Source: Actinomycetales bacterium (GTDB lineage: Bacteria; Actinomycetota; Actinomycetes; Actinomycetales; Actinomycetaceae). Taken from it: a stretch of 64,000 nt of DNA. The position numbers and the translations under genes are program-made. The stretch covers positions 1 through 64,000 of the forward strand of contig JAATFD010000043.1 in NCBI GenBank assembly GCA_015655375.1, given 5' to 3'. This document shows positions 46,734 to 55,928 of this stretch, piece by piece (within the stretch, counting starts at the first letter, position 1; each line of letters starts with the position of its first letter). The notes under the pieces are model-generated. The model saw nothing but the letters and a program-made list of their open reading frames with translations. It did no database searches and was not told the origin of the DNA.

Positions 46734-47670
46734 TGTCCACCAGCACGCCCATTCCTCCGTCTTCCTCCGTCCGCTTCCCCGCACGAACCGCCTTGACCGC
46801 AAGCGGCTGCTCGGAGCCGGCATGGTGGTCTTCCTGTTCGGAACATTCGGATGCGCACTGGCGCCCAGTTTCGGGGCGTTCGTCCTCGCACGTGGCATCG
46901 CCGGCCTCGGAGCCGCACTGATTCTGCCCAATGTCTGAGCCTTCATCGGCGCGTTCTTCTCCGGGCCTCGGATGAGTACGGTCATGGGCATCGTCATGTC
47001 CGCGCTCTCGTTGTCGATCGCCTTCGGCGTCCCGTTGGGAAGCGGCCTCGCCCAGCTGTCCGACTGGAGGATCGCCTTCTGGGCCTCCGCCACTCTGGGC
47101 GCCCTCGCCGGCGTTGTCCTCAGTGTGACGATGCCGAGCGCGGCCACCAGACTCCCGGCCCGCATCGGGGGCGGATCACCCACTCACACCGAGGGCGATC
47201 GCGCATCGTATTTCTCGGGCTTCCACACGATCGCGACGAACCGCGTCTCCTGTGCTGTGCTGGCGACGAATCTGTTGTGGATGACCGGTTTCTATGCGAT
47301 CTACACCTTCCTCGGGACTCACCTGAGCGGGGCTTTCGGGCTCGACATTGCGCAGACCGGGCTGGTTTTCGTGGCCTACGGACTTGGCAACTTCCTCGCG
47401 AGCTTCTTCTCCGGGCGGGTCATCGCGAGGCTCACCCCCGTTCGGGCGATGATCGTGCTTCTGGTTGTGCTGGCCCTCGTCCAGGGGCTGGGCGCGACCT
47501 CGATCTCCTCTCACGTCGTGACGACGGCACCGAACGATCGGTCGACGATCATGTCACTCAACAGCTGCGGGCTCTTCCTCGGGCTGACGATCGCCTCGGC
47601 ATTGGGTTCCCGGGTGTTTTCCTGCGCCGCTACCGCCGTCATCGCTTCGCCCGGTGCCCGTCGAGGGTGA
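46734..47670 (+). pseudogene. Broken MFS transporter gene
   Basis: The start (ATG 46734, after AGGAGCGACC) reads about 25 codons in one frame. The transporter then continues in another frame from RLDRKRLLGAGMVVFLFG (the loop 2-3 motif), so the first two helices have been deleted with a frameshift. At 46936-46938 an in-frame TGA interrupts ALILPNV-stop-AFIGAFF. After it, helices 5 to 11 run on in the same frame to 47670, and the final helix is missing. A related intact gene would be a DHA1-type efflux carrier. An HxlR regulator, the usual partner, is next door. Confidence 0.85.
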
Positions 47671-47777
47671 AGCCACCGCGAGGGATCTCTTGCGACCTCG
47701 AAACTCGATCCGTCTGTTGCGTCGAGAGAGGCAAACACACACCGTGCCTCGACCGTCAAAACAGACGTGCTTCGAGG

Positions 47778-48164
47778 TCAGATCGCGGCGAGGGCATGCT
47801 CGGGCTCAGACACGGCAGCCGTCGGACGCATCCGCTCGAGATGCCTGCGGCCCCAGTCATCCATCTCACGGGCCAGCCCACCCAGGCTCTCTCCCAGTTC
47901 GGTCAAGTGATACTGGGTCCGCACCGGAAGAGTCTCCGCCTCGATCGCCGTCACGACGATCCCGTCGGCCTCGAGATCGGACAGCTGCAGGGCCAACGTC
48001 CGCTTGGAGCATGACGGGATCGCCCGGAGCAACTCACCGAAATGGAGATCGCCGGCCATCAACCGGCAGAGGACGATCGACCTCCACTTCCCCGAGAGGA
48101 TCCCCAGCGTGGGGTCCAACGGGCCGAACTCCTCGTGGCGTTCGCTCAGCTCGACGGCACTCAT
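47778..48164 (-). CDS. HxlR-family transcriptional regulator
   Basis: 128 residues, winged helix of the HxlR type: LGILSGKWRSIVLCRLMAGDLHFGELLRAIPSCSKRTLALQLSDLEADGIV. The two closely placed cysteines (LCRLM and SCSKR) could be redox-sensing. It overlaps the dxs stop by four bases and so is the second gene of a dxs-hxlR unit. Its natural target is probably the neighbouring MFS gene, which is now broken. Confidence 0.85.
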   Translation of the reverse strand: MSAVELSERHEEFGPLDPTLGILSGKWRSIVLCRLMAGDLHFGELLRAIPSCSKRTLALQLSDLEADGIVVTAIEAETLPVRTQYHLTELGESLGGLAREMDDWGRRHLERMRPTAAVSEPEHALAAI

Positions 48165-50158
48165 CGCTGATCCGTTCTCACATCATTGGAGGCGCCTTCG
48201 GGCACATCGAGGGAACCAAGCGGACCGCTCAACCCCATTCGCTCCAGTCGCTCGCCGACCGAGGTCGCGATCCCCACCGCGTCCAGCCGGAGCTCCACCT
48301 GGATGGCCGAGCGCTTGGCCTGCTGAAGGAACATGCGCGGAATACCGAGGGTCAGCACCGGAACATTCCATTCGGACACCGCGTCACGCAGTGCCCACCC
48401 GAATCCGCCCTCGACCAACCCATCCTCGACCGTCACGACCAGGTCATAGCCGTCGCGTGCCACTGCGACCAGATCCTCAGAGATCGGAACCAGCCATCGA
48501 GGATCGATGACATCGATCGCCATGCCCTCGACCATCAGGGCCTCCGCCGCCTCAACAGTCTCGGGAACGAGCGCGCCCGCCGCCACCATCAGCACTCGCG
48601 GAGCCCGGCCCGAGGCATCCGTTCCGTCGGGCTTCGACAGGTCCGATTCCAAGAGCACATCTATGCTCCCCCGTCTCCACACCGCCGGAATTGGGGCAGG
48701 CAACGCGCCCTTCGGATAGCGCAGAACGGTCGGAGCGTCGGCGATGGCGACGGCCTCGCGCAGCTCCTCACGCAGACTTGCCTCGTCGCGTGGAGCCGCC
48801 AGTCGCAGACCCGGCACCGACTGGAGCATCGAGATGTCCCACATCCCATTGTGCGATGGCCCGTCGTCGCCCGTGACACCCGCTCGGTCCAGGGCAAAGG
48901 TCACGCCCGCGTGGTGCATCCCAACGTCCATCAGCACCTGGTCGAAGGCACGATTGAGGAACGTCGCATAGACCGCGAACACCGGGTGAGCGCCCGCGAA
49001 GGCCATGCCTGCAGCCGAGGTGACGGCATGCTGTTCGGCAATCCCCACGTCAACGACACGATCCGGGAACTCCTTCGCCATCGGCCCCAGACCCACAGGA
49101 CGCATCATCGCCGCGGACACGCCCACCAGATCGTCGCGTTGCCTGGCCAAGCTGACAATTTCGTCGGCGAAGACGCTGGTCCATCCGAAACGCGCGGGAG
49201 TCACCGGAAGCCCCGTCTCTGGATGAATCCTCCCGACCGCGTGGAAGCGGTCCGCCGTGTCCTTTTCCGCCGGGGTGTAGCCGCGGCCCTTCTGGGTGAT
49301 GACATGGACGATGACCGGCTGGTGCAGGGCGCATGCCCGACGGAGCACGGTCTCCAGGGCGACCTCGTCGTGCCCGTCGACGGGGCCCAGGTACTTGAGA
49401 CCCAAGTCTTCGAACATCACCTGCGGAGCGAGGAGATCCTTGACTCCGGTCTTCAACCCGTGAAGTGCGTCATAGGCGGCGCGCCCCGGATCCCCCATCG
49501 ACAGCAACGTGCGCTTGCCCCACGCGAGCGTGCGCTCGTATTGCTGGGAAGTTCTCAAGGCGTCAAGGTGATGGGCGAGGCCGCCAATCGTCGGCGCGTA
49601 GGATCGACCGTTGTCGTTGACGACGATGATGAGATTCCGGTCCGTGTCATCTGCGATGTTGTTGAGGGCCTCCCAGGCCATTCCTCCCGTCAGCGCACCA
49701 TCTCCGATGACCGCGACGGTCCAGGCCGCCTCGCCACGTCGGGCCCGTTCCCGCGAGATCCCGTCCGCCCATGACAACGAGGTCGACGCATGGGAGTTCT
49801 CGACGATGTCGTGCGGGGACTCGGCGCGCGAGGGATACCCCGACAGACCGCCTTCCTGACGCAGGCGGGAGAAGTCACGACGCCCCGTCAGCAGCTTGTG
49901 GACATAGGCCTGGTGACCGGTGTCGAAGACAATCGCGTCGCGCGGGGACTCGAAGACGCGGTGCAGAGCGATCGTCAGCTCGACGACTCCCAGATTCGGA
50001 CCGAGGTGCCCCCCGGTCCGTGAGACCGATGCGATGAGGTATTCCCTGATCTCTCGAGCCAAGTCGACGAGCTCCGCGGGAGTGAAACGCTGAAGATCGC
50101 TGGGCCCGCTCACGCGGGAGAGCAGGGGGAGCTCGTCAGCGCTCTCGGGAAAGACCAT
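48161..50158 (-). CDS. dxs: 1-deoxy-D-xylulose-5-phosphate synthase
   Basis: First enzyme of the MEP isoprenoid pathway; thiamine-diphosphate transketolase fold, 665 residues. Seen: GHLGPNLGVVELTIALH, FDTGHQAYVHKLLTGR, the TPP motif GDGALTGGMAWEALNN, and FDRAGVTGDDGPSHNG-type ALDRAGVTGDDGPSHNGMWD. TAGAAT (complement of 50166-50171) ends seven bases before ATG 50158, hence a leaderless start; longer in-frame starts are not credible. Followed by a coupled HxlR gene. Confidence 0.95.
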   Translation of the reverse strand: MVFPESADELPLLSRVSGPSDLQRFTPAELVDLAREIREYLIASVSRTGGHLGPNLGVVELTIALHRVFESPRDAIVFDTGHQAYVHKLLTGRRDFSRLRQEGGLSGYPSRAESPHDIVENSHASTSLSWADGISRERARRGEAAWTVAVIGDGALTGGMAWEALNNIADDTDRNLIIVVNDNGRSYAPTIGGLAHHLDALRTSQQYERTLAWGKRTLLSMGDPGRAAYDALHGLKTGVKDLLAPQVMFEDLGLKYLGPVDGHDEVALETVLRRACALHQPVIVHVITQKGRGYTPAEKDTADRFHAVGRIHPETGLPVTPARFGWTSVFADEIVSLARQRDDLVGVSAAMMRPVGLGPMAKEFPDRVVDVGIAEQHAVTSAAGMAFAGAHPVFAVYATFLNRAFDQVLMDVGMHHAGVTFALDRAGVTGDDGPSHNGMWDISMLQSVPGLRLAAPRDEASLREELREAVAIADAPTVLRYPKGALPAPIPAVWRRGSIDVLLESDLSKPDGTDASGRAPRVLMVAAGALVPETVEAAEALMVEGMAIDVIDPRWLVPISEDLVAVARDGYDLVVTVEDGLVEGGFGWALRDAVSEWNVPVLTLGIPRMFLQQAKRSAIQVELRLDAVGIATSVGERLERMGLSGPLGSLDVPEGASNDVRTDQR

Positions 50159-50329
50159 AGCGCCGATTCTAGGCGCGAGCGCAGCACCCTCGCCCGAGCG
50201 TGGCGACCCCGTCAACGCGCATAGGCGCGACCCGCGCCCACCGTCCTCCGTTGGATCCCGACCGAAGAGGCCTCCGGCGTGGGAAAATCCATTCACTGCG
50301 GGCCGAGCGCTTCGCTCTCCGGTCATGGC

Positions 50330-50335
50330 TATGAT
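50330..50335 (+). promoter_or_regulatory. -10 element of the S9 peptidase gene
   Basis: TATGAT lies about 45 bases before the start codon of the S9 peptidase; a GAAGAGGTG ribosome binding site stands just before the ATG at 50388. A small palindrome GAGCG-CTT-CGCTC (50305-50317) overlaps the expected -35 region. Confidence 0.4.
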
Positions 50336-50387
50336 CGAAAGGGCGACGCTCCTTGCGCCGTGACCACCGGATCCGAAGAGGTGCTCG

Positions 50388-52388
50388 ATGTCCCCATCAG
50401 TCGCTCCCCATGGTGAATGGGAATCCCCCATCACCGGTGAGTCCTTCACCGCTCGCAGCGTCTCCCTGTCCCAGGTCAGGGTGGACGGCCCCGAGACCTA
50501 CTGGGTGGAGGGACACCCCCAGGAGAGCGGTCGCAACGTCTTGTTGCGTCGCAACGCCCTCGGCCAAACCTCCGAGGTCCTGCCGATGATCGATGGCTCG
50601 CGCCTGCCCGATGTCCGCACGCGGGTCCACGAATACGGTGGCCGCGCCTACGCGGTGCTCGGAGGCCTAGTCGTCTTCTCCGATGGTTTCGACGGTCGCG
50701 TCTACCGGTTCGACACGTTGGCCCCTTCGCGTGGCCTGGTCCCGTTGACCCCGCTGTCGAAGATCCGTTACGGAGACTTCGAGATCGACGAGGTCCGCGG
50801 AATCGTTTACGCCGTCGCCGAGGACCACTCCGGGGAAGGTGAGGCCACGAACAGCCTCGTGGCGATTCCCCTCGATGGGCTGGCAGGACGCGAAGCCTCC
50901 GCGATCGTCGCTGTTTTTTCCGGGACTGACTTCGTCGAAGCGCCCTCGGTCTCCCCCGATGGGACGAAGATCGCGTGGTTGACCTGGAATCATCCGGAGA
51001 TGCCCTGGACACAGTCGACCCTCCATGTCGCGGCACTCGGATTCGGCGGCGAACTGCGCACGCAGATCACACTGATCGATACCCCCGACGTCTGCGTCTA
51101 CGAACCCCGATGGACGATCGACGGTGATCTCATCCACGTCGATGACTCAACGGGATGGGCCAATCTCTACCGCACCGAGGGCTTCACCTGGCGCGATGGG
51201 GAAGAGGCCGACGCCTGGACAACCAGGCTGCGGACCCGCCCCCTCCACCCCGGTCATCAGGCCTTCTCCCACCCGCACTGGCAGCTCGGTCTGCACAGCT
51301 TCGACACCTTCGACTCCGACCAATTGATCTGTTCCTGGGCCGAGGACTTCACGTGGCACATCGGCACCGTCCGGCTCGACAACGGCCTCGAGGAGGAGTG
51401 GGCGACCGGGTGGTGGCCGATCGGCAACGTCGCCTCCGAGGACGGCCGGGTCGTCTTCCTCGCGGACTCCGCGACCCACACCCCCGCGATCGTCGAGGTC
51501 AAGGATGGCCGCACCACGATCCTCCGCCCGTCCACCGAGGCCGAGATCGACCCCGACATGGTCTCCGTCGGGCAGGTCCTCACCTGGCCGACCCGCGACG
51601 GCGAGCAGGCCCACGGGTTCTACTACCCGCCGGTCAATCCGCAGTGGAGCGCCCCCGAGAACGACCTGCCTCCGTTGATCGTCAACGTGCATGGCGGGCC
51701 GACCTCGTCATCACGTCCCGGTCTGCGCATCCCCTTCCAGTACTGGACGACACGAGGCTTCGCCGTCCTCGACGTCAACTACCGGGGGTCCACCGGCTAC
51801 GGACGCGCGTATCGCGAGCGTCTCAACGGCAATTGGGGGCTCATCGACGTCACCGACTGCGCCGACGGCGCGCAGTACCTCATCGACCAGGGACTCGTCG
51901 ATCCGACGCATGTCGCCATCCGCGGTGGATCTGCCGGCGGCTTCACGACGCTCGCTGCCCTGACGACGACCTCGGTGTTCACCGCAGGGACCTCCTTCTA
52001 CGGGGTCGCCGACCTGCGCGCCCTGGCCCGCGACACCCACAAGTTCGAGTCCCGCTATGCCTTCCGTTTGGTCGGATCTTCAGACCTGGAGGATCCGGTG
52101 TGGGACGAGCGTTCCCCGTTGCACCATATCGAGGCGACCTCGGCCCCGCTCCTGCTGCTCCAGGGCGCCGAGGACCACGTCGTCCCGCCGGCCCAGGCGC
52201 ACGTCATGTATGACGCACTCGACTCCGCCGGAAAACCCGTCAGCCTCATCATCTTCGACGGCGAGGGCCACGGATTCCGCAAGGCGGAGACGATCAAGCA
52301 GGCATGGGCCGCTGAACTCGGCTTCTACGGCAAGGTCTGGGGGCTGGACACCGACGGTGGCACGGACGTCGAGGTTGCGAACCTGTAG
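50388..52388 (+). CDS. S9 family prolyl oligopeptidase-like serine peptidase
   Basis: 666 residues. N-terminal beta-propeller (about residues 20-380) and C-terminal alpha/beta hydrolase domain. Catalytic triad: Ser in RGGSAGGFTTL (about residue 508), Asp in LLQGAEDHVVPP and His in GEGHGFRKAE. The NYRGSTGYGRAYRERL block before the nucleophile is typical of acylaminoacyl-peptidase/DPP-like S9C proteins. No signal peptide, so it degrades oligopeptides in the cytosol. Divergent from dxs. Confidence 0.92.
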   Translation: MSPSVAPHGEWESPITGESFTARSVSLSQVRVDGPETYWVEGHPQESGRNVLLRRNALGQTSEVLPMIDGSRLPDVRTRVHEYGGRAYAVLGGLVVFSDGFDGRVYRFDTLAPSRGLVPLTPLSKIRYGDFEIDEVRGIVYAVAEDHSGEGEATNSLVAIPLDGLAGREASAIVAVFSGTDFVEAPSVSPDGTKIAWLTWNHPEMPWTQSTLHVAALGFGGELRTQITLIDTPDVCVYEPRWTIDGDLIHVDDSTGWANLYRTEGFTWRDGEEADAWTTRLRTRPLHPGHQAFSHPHWQLGLHSFDTFDSDQLICSWAEDFTWHIGTVRLDNGLEEEWATGWWPIGNVASEDGRVVFLADSATHTPAIVEVKDGRTTILRPSTEAEIDPDMVSVGQVLTWPTRDGEQAHGFYYPPVNPQWSAPENDLPPLIVNVHGGPTSSSRPGLRIPFQYWTTRGFAVLDVNYRGSTGYGRAYRERLNGNWGLIDVTDCADGAQYLIDQGLVDPTHVAIRGGSAGGFTTLAALTTTSVFTAGTSFYGVADLRALARDTHKFESRYAFRLVGSSDLEDPVWDERSPLHHIEATSAPLLLLQGAEDHVVPPAQAHVMYDALDSAGKPVSLIIFDGEGHGFRKAETIKQAWAAELGFYGKVWGLDTDGGTDVEVANL

Positions 52389-52648
52389 GTGACGTGGACT
52401 CGTCCCGCAGACCGCGGTACTCCCAGGACGTCGCGCGTGCCCGACTCCGGCGGCGGTGATCCCTATCCCAGCGTGCTGGAAATGTGGTTCGGGCACCCCC
52501 CGATGCCGACAAATTCATCGCTCAGGCCCTGGCAACTGCGTTTCTGCTTCAGCTCGTCATCATGGTGAAGGTCCTGTCGGAGAGCCTCGGCATCCGATGT
52601 GACATCGACACGATTGCGAAATCCCGGGCGGCCTAGACTGGACCCACC

Positions 52649-53446
52649 ATGAGTATGAATCCGGGGGGCCTGCTCGGCCTCGATCCCGGCCAACTCTCGC
52701 GGTGGGGTCAGACACTCCTGGCGTTGCTTCTCCTCGTCGCCGCAACTGCCGTGCTCTTCCGCCTGCTCGGGATCCATCGGATCTGGGCCCCGGCACTGGC
52801 GATCACGCGGGCATTCGTCCAATTGGCTGTTCTCAGTCTGATCCTCCGAGGCATCCTCACCGACCTGCGCTGGACCTTCTTCTGGCTGCTCGTGATGGCC
52901 GGCGTGGCCGTGTGGACCTCTGGACGCCGCATCGGTCTGCAGCGTCCCGATTGGCCGACGCTCGCAGTGGCGATCGTCGTAGGTGTCGCAGTCACACTCC
53001 TGGTGGTCTTCGGTCTCGGCGGTCTGCAGCCCACATCGCAGAACGTTCTGGCCTTCGGGGGCATCATCACCGGCAACACCATGACCATCTCAACATTGAC
53101 GGGACGCGGGTTCCACTCCCGCACGATCCAGGGTCACGATGAGATCGAGGCGTGGTTCGCCCTCGGGGCTCTCCCCCGTCAGGCCACTCGTCGCTTCGCC
53201 TACGAGTCCGCGGCAGGCGCTTTGCTGCCATCCGTTGATCAGACGAAGACGACCGGACTGGTGACCTTGCCCGGGGCCTTCGTTGGTGCTCTGTTCGGCG
53301 GGGCCTCACCCGTGGAGGCCGGACGCTTCCAACTCATCGTCCTCGCCGGGATCCTTTTCGCCGGGTCGATCGCAGCTCTGATCCTGTTGCATGGGATCTC
53401 TGACATGAAGCAGTTGCCCGTGGTCCCGAACACCTCTGGGACGTGA
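52649..53446 (+). CDS. FetB-like (UPF0014) ABC transporter permease
   Basis: 265 residues, about seven helices. The ITRAFVQLAVLSLILRGIL opening, GNTMTISTLTGRGF, and GALPRQATRRFAYESAAGALLPSVDQTKTTGLVTLPGAFVGALFGGASPVEAGRFQ region are those of the UPF0014/FetB permease family, implicated in iron export. The ATPase partner FetA is absent on both sides. A TAGACT -10 box at 52634-52639 lies nine bases before ATG 52649, so the leader is at most a few bases. Confidence 0.85.
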   Translation: MSMNPGGLLGLDPGQLSRWGQTLLALLLLVAATAVLFRLLGIHRIWAPALAITRAFVQLAVLSLILRGILTDLRWTFFWLLVMAGVAVWTSGRRIGLQRPDWPTLAVAIVVGVAVTLLVVFGLGGLQPTSQNVLAFGGIITGNTMTISTLTGRGFHSRTIQGHDEIEAWFALGALPRQATRRFAYESAAGALLPSVDQTKTTGLVTLPGAFVGALFGGASPVEAGRFQLIVLAGILFAGSIAALILLHGISDMKQLPVVPNTSGT

Positions 53447-53517
53447 CGCCGGATCGTCGTCCTGACAGACACAGGCGTCGAGACCGACCGCCCTTTCGTG
53501 CACGACGTGGGCCGGAC

Positions 53518-54825
53518 TCACTCAGCGTCCCGTGACGGATCGCCGATCCAGGCCATGAACAAGGGTACCTGCGTCTCGCGCTCGGCAAGGACCACCAGGT
53601 AGGGGTGGTTGAATGTGATCGTCCGCCCGAGAACCACTGCCTCCCCCGAGATTGCTTCAATGCCGAACTCGTTGACGGCGGCGGCCAGCGTCCCGTCCTC
53701 GTCCATGCGCAGGACCGTCTGGGAGACCGCTTGGGCCAGGACAATGGGGCCGTCGTCGGCCGTTCCGATCCCGGACAGATCAGCGCTCCCATCAACGAGG
53801 TCCTCGAGCCCCAGATCGGTGAGGGTGCCGATGAGGTCTTGTGTGCCCTGCGCCCTGACCTTCGGCACCTCAACGGATGTCATCTCCGCGCTTGCCGAGC
53901 CTGCGAGCGCGAGCGCCTCCGCGACGGAACCGACGTCGAGGGGAGCCGCTGGATCATCGGGCATGAGGAGATATGCGATCAAGTCACCATCGGCATATGG
54001 GAGCGTGGCGGTTGTCCATTCGCCATCCACGGATGCGGCGAGGTCGGAGGTCTGGCTCATCATGTCCACGCTCACCAGCGTGCCGTCCGAGCGCGTGAAG
54101 GGCCGAGACGTCGTGTCTTCCGGATCGAAGGGCGTCAACCATGGAGCACCGAAGACCACGGCGTTCTGCCCGACCAGCCGCGTGTCTCCGTCGAGCTTGA
54201 TTCCGGACCGCGGGATCAGTCCCCCGCTCGCGCTCGACGCCCACTCATCGAGACTTCCCTCTGCCCCCGAGGCCTGAAGGTCAAAGGAATCGACGGGCGT
54301 CCCCCACGTCTGACCAATTTCATCGACCCACGGTTGTTCAACGTTCATCTGGTCATCGACAGTGATCCGACTGTTCAGGCCCACCACCGGTTCGTCCGGG
54401 ACCTTCTCGCCCGCGACTCGCCCGGGATCGCCGGCCCACGGGGTCCACAGTGCCCACACCTGCCCGTACTGGTCGGAGATCGAATCCGGATCTGTCCCGA
54501 GCGTCCTCTCCAGCTCGGTGAGCGCGTCGCCCCTGGTCCCCAGTGCGATCTGGGCGAGCATCGCCGACGTCCCCACCGGGCTGACCACGAAGTCTCCGGA
54601 CTCACCCGCCGATCGCCGGGCGGTGAGAGCCGCAAGACCGATCGAATACAACGCCGCCGTCGTCCCGGAATCGATCTGCGCGGGACCACTCAAGCTGGGC
54701 CTCGGCAGGGGCTCGACGAACAACGTTCCCACACCCATCACGTCACAGGCATTCAGGGCAAGCGCCGCGCCCGCCACCACGGAACACCGCGCCACCCATC
54801 GACTTCGTCCGCCGTCGAATCCCAT
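53518..54825 (-). CDS. Serpin-family protein, predicted lipoprotein
   Basis: 435 residues. The N-terminus has a basic/hydrophobic signal with lipobox LNAC (Cys27), so the protein is predicted to be lipid-anchored outside the cell. The rest follows the serpin fold: NSR-type GLNSRITVDD, NAVVFGAPWLTPFD, LPYADGDLIAYLLMP, the EVPKVRAQGTQDL region, hinge MDEDGTLAAAVNEFG (about 374-388) and the C-terminal HPYLVVLAERETQVPLFMAWIGDP. Serpins trap serine or cysteine proteases through a reactive loop; the hinge is small-residue rich but not a perfect inhibitory consensus. Target protease unknown. Confidence 0.85.
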   Translation of the reverse strand: MGFDGGRSRWVARCSVVAGAALALNACDVMGVGTLFVEPLPRPSLSGPAQIDSGTTAALYSIGLAALTARRSAGESGDFVVSPVGTSAMLAQIALGTRGDALTELERTLGTDPDSISDQYGQVWALWTPWAGDPGRVAGEKVPDEPVVGLNSRITVDDQMNVEQPWVDEIGQTWGTPVDSFDLQASGAEGSLDEWASSASGGLIPRSGIKLDGDTRLVGQNAVVFGAPWLTPFDPEDTTSRPFTRSDGTLVSVDMMSQTSDLAASVDGEWTTATLPYADGDLIAYLLMPDDPAAPLDVGSVAEALALAGSASAEMTSVEVPKVRAQGTQDLIGTLTDLGLEDLVDGSADLSGIGTADDGPIVLAQAVSQTVLRMDEDGTLAAAVNEFGIEAISGEAVVLGRTITFNHPYLVVLAERETQVPLFMAWIGDPSRDAE

Positions 54826-54847
54826 GACGCCAGTCTCTCATCACGGG

Positions 54848-55240
54848 TCACGGTTGTGAACGTTGACGAAACGATGGCACGAGCGCCCCGACCAGCGCCA
54901 TGCACCCGACACACACTCCCGCCGCGATGAGAATGACCGCGGAACTGTATCCCGGCACGCGCGACGGCAATGCGACGCCCGTGGTCGTCCCGGTCTGCAT
55001 GATCGCCTGATAGACCGAGGTGCCCCTGCCGACGTCACTGTCCTCGACGCGCACCAGCAGGATCATCCCGATGCTCTGGAATCCGGATGCGAAGACCGAG
55101 TAGACGAACTGTGAAATCAGCAGGATCGCGATCTTCGTGAGCGAGGTCGCGAGGAACAGCGGCGAGAGCGTGGACGGAAGCCCACATCGCGTCAACGTCG
55201 TCAAAGGTTCGCACGCCCACCACGAGGCCGGCGCGACCGC
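54848..55240 (-). pseudogene. C-terminal remnant of an MFS sugar-efflux-like transporter
   Basis: Three hydrophobic segments in one minus-strand frame (LSPLFLATSLTKIAILLISQFVYSVFASG, GMILLVRV, AVILIAAGVCVGCMALVGAL) resemble the last helices of a twelve-helix carrier of the SET/MFS type, ending in a charged tail. The frame continues upstream into unrelated sequence without a transporter N-terminus. Only about a third of a gene remains. Confidence 0.6.
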
Positions 55241-55440
55241 ATCGGGAGTGAACACTGCTGCACGGCGCGATCCCCGGAAGGAATTCCCGATCAAGGACTG
55301 CCCGGCCTCATGATCGACGAGGTTCGGCACATTGGTCAAATGCGCCAACTCCGCGTGATGGGCGAAGTCATGGATCACCCGGTCATCGGCGACGTTCGGC
55401 GCCGTTGTCTCCAACTCCTCGACGAATCCGGCGGCCGCGA
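55241..55440 (-). other. Unidentified coding remnant
   Basis: The same minus-strand frame carries a protein-like stretch FVEELETTAPNVADDRVIHD then FAHHAELAHLTNVPNLVDHE. It matches no family I can name and is not part of a transporter. It may be the end of another lost gene. Confidence 0.3.
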
Positions 55441-55446
55441 TAATCG

Positions 55447-55600
55447 CCGGACCCGAGCTGCTCGCCCTCGATGAGCCGACGACCGGCCTCGACCCCGCGG
55501 TACGCCGAGCGGTCCGCGACCTCGGCACCGACCAGAGCGGCACCAGCACCACTCTTCTGTCGACCACCCACGACCTCGCCCATCAAGCGGACTATGGCAC
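55447..55600 (+). pseudogene. Fragment of an ABC-transporter ATPase
   Basis: The plus-strand frame reads PELLALDEPTTGLDPAVRRAV then STTLLSTTHDLAHQADY. This is the Walker B/D-loop and H-loop region of an ABC-2-type ATPase. The Walker A and signature motifs upstream are missing and the C-terminal part is replaced. Confidence 0.65.
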
Positions 55601-55912
55601 CGAGCTCGTCGCCGGATCGGCCTACGCTCTGGGCAGGATCCTCGTCGTCATCGTTTTGTCGTTCCTCGTGTTCCTCCCGATGAGGGTGATCCTTGGTTCC
55701 TTCATTCGATCAACGTGGGCGCTGCCTGCCTACGCGGTCGCGCCGCGGGTCCTGCGTCGCTCCATCGGCCGGGATCCACTACCAGACGATGGGCCACCTC
55801 GAGCGCGGAAATGCTCTCCCTCGCTGGGCCTCGCCCTGCGGATCGCGCGCTCCTTCGACGTGCCCGTCGAGTCGGTGTTCAGCCTGGAAGAGTTCCCTCC
55901 GCTGGGATAGCA
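55601..55912 (+). pseudogene. Remnants of a small membrane protein and an XRE-family regulator
   Basis: One frame encodes a hydrophobic segment (YALGRILVVIVLSFLVFLPMRVIL, about 55625-55700). Beyond it, an XRE helix-turn-helix is split: IHYQTMGHLERGN lies in one frame (about 55773-55812), and SPSLGLALRIARSFDVPVESVFSLEEFPPLG lies in another, ending in a stop at 55910. The joined text would be the second half of a YozG/SinR-like regulator (usual wording TIGHLERGEYSPSLGLALRIA). The N-terminal half is lost. Confidence 0.6.
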
Positions 55913-55928
55913 CGCCCGGCGGCAGCTC

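Noticed and set aside
47654-49774. 706-codon plus-strand frame opposite dxs
   Set aside because: It is antisense to dxs and rich in Arg/His/Pro. dxs is certain from its motifs.
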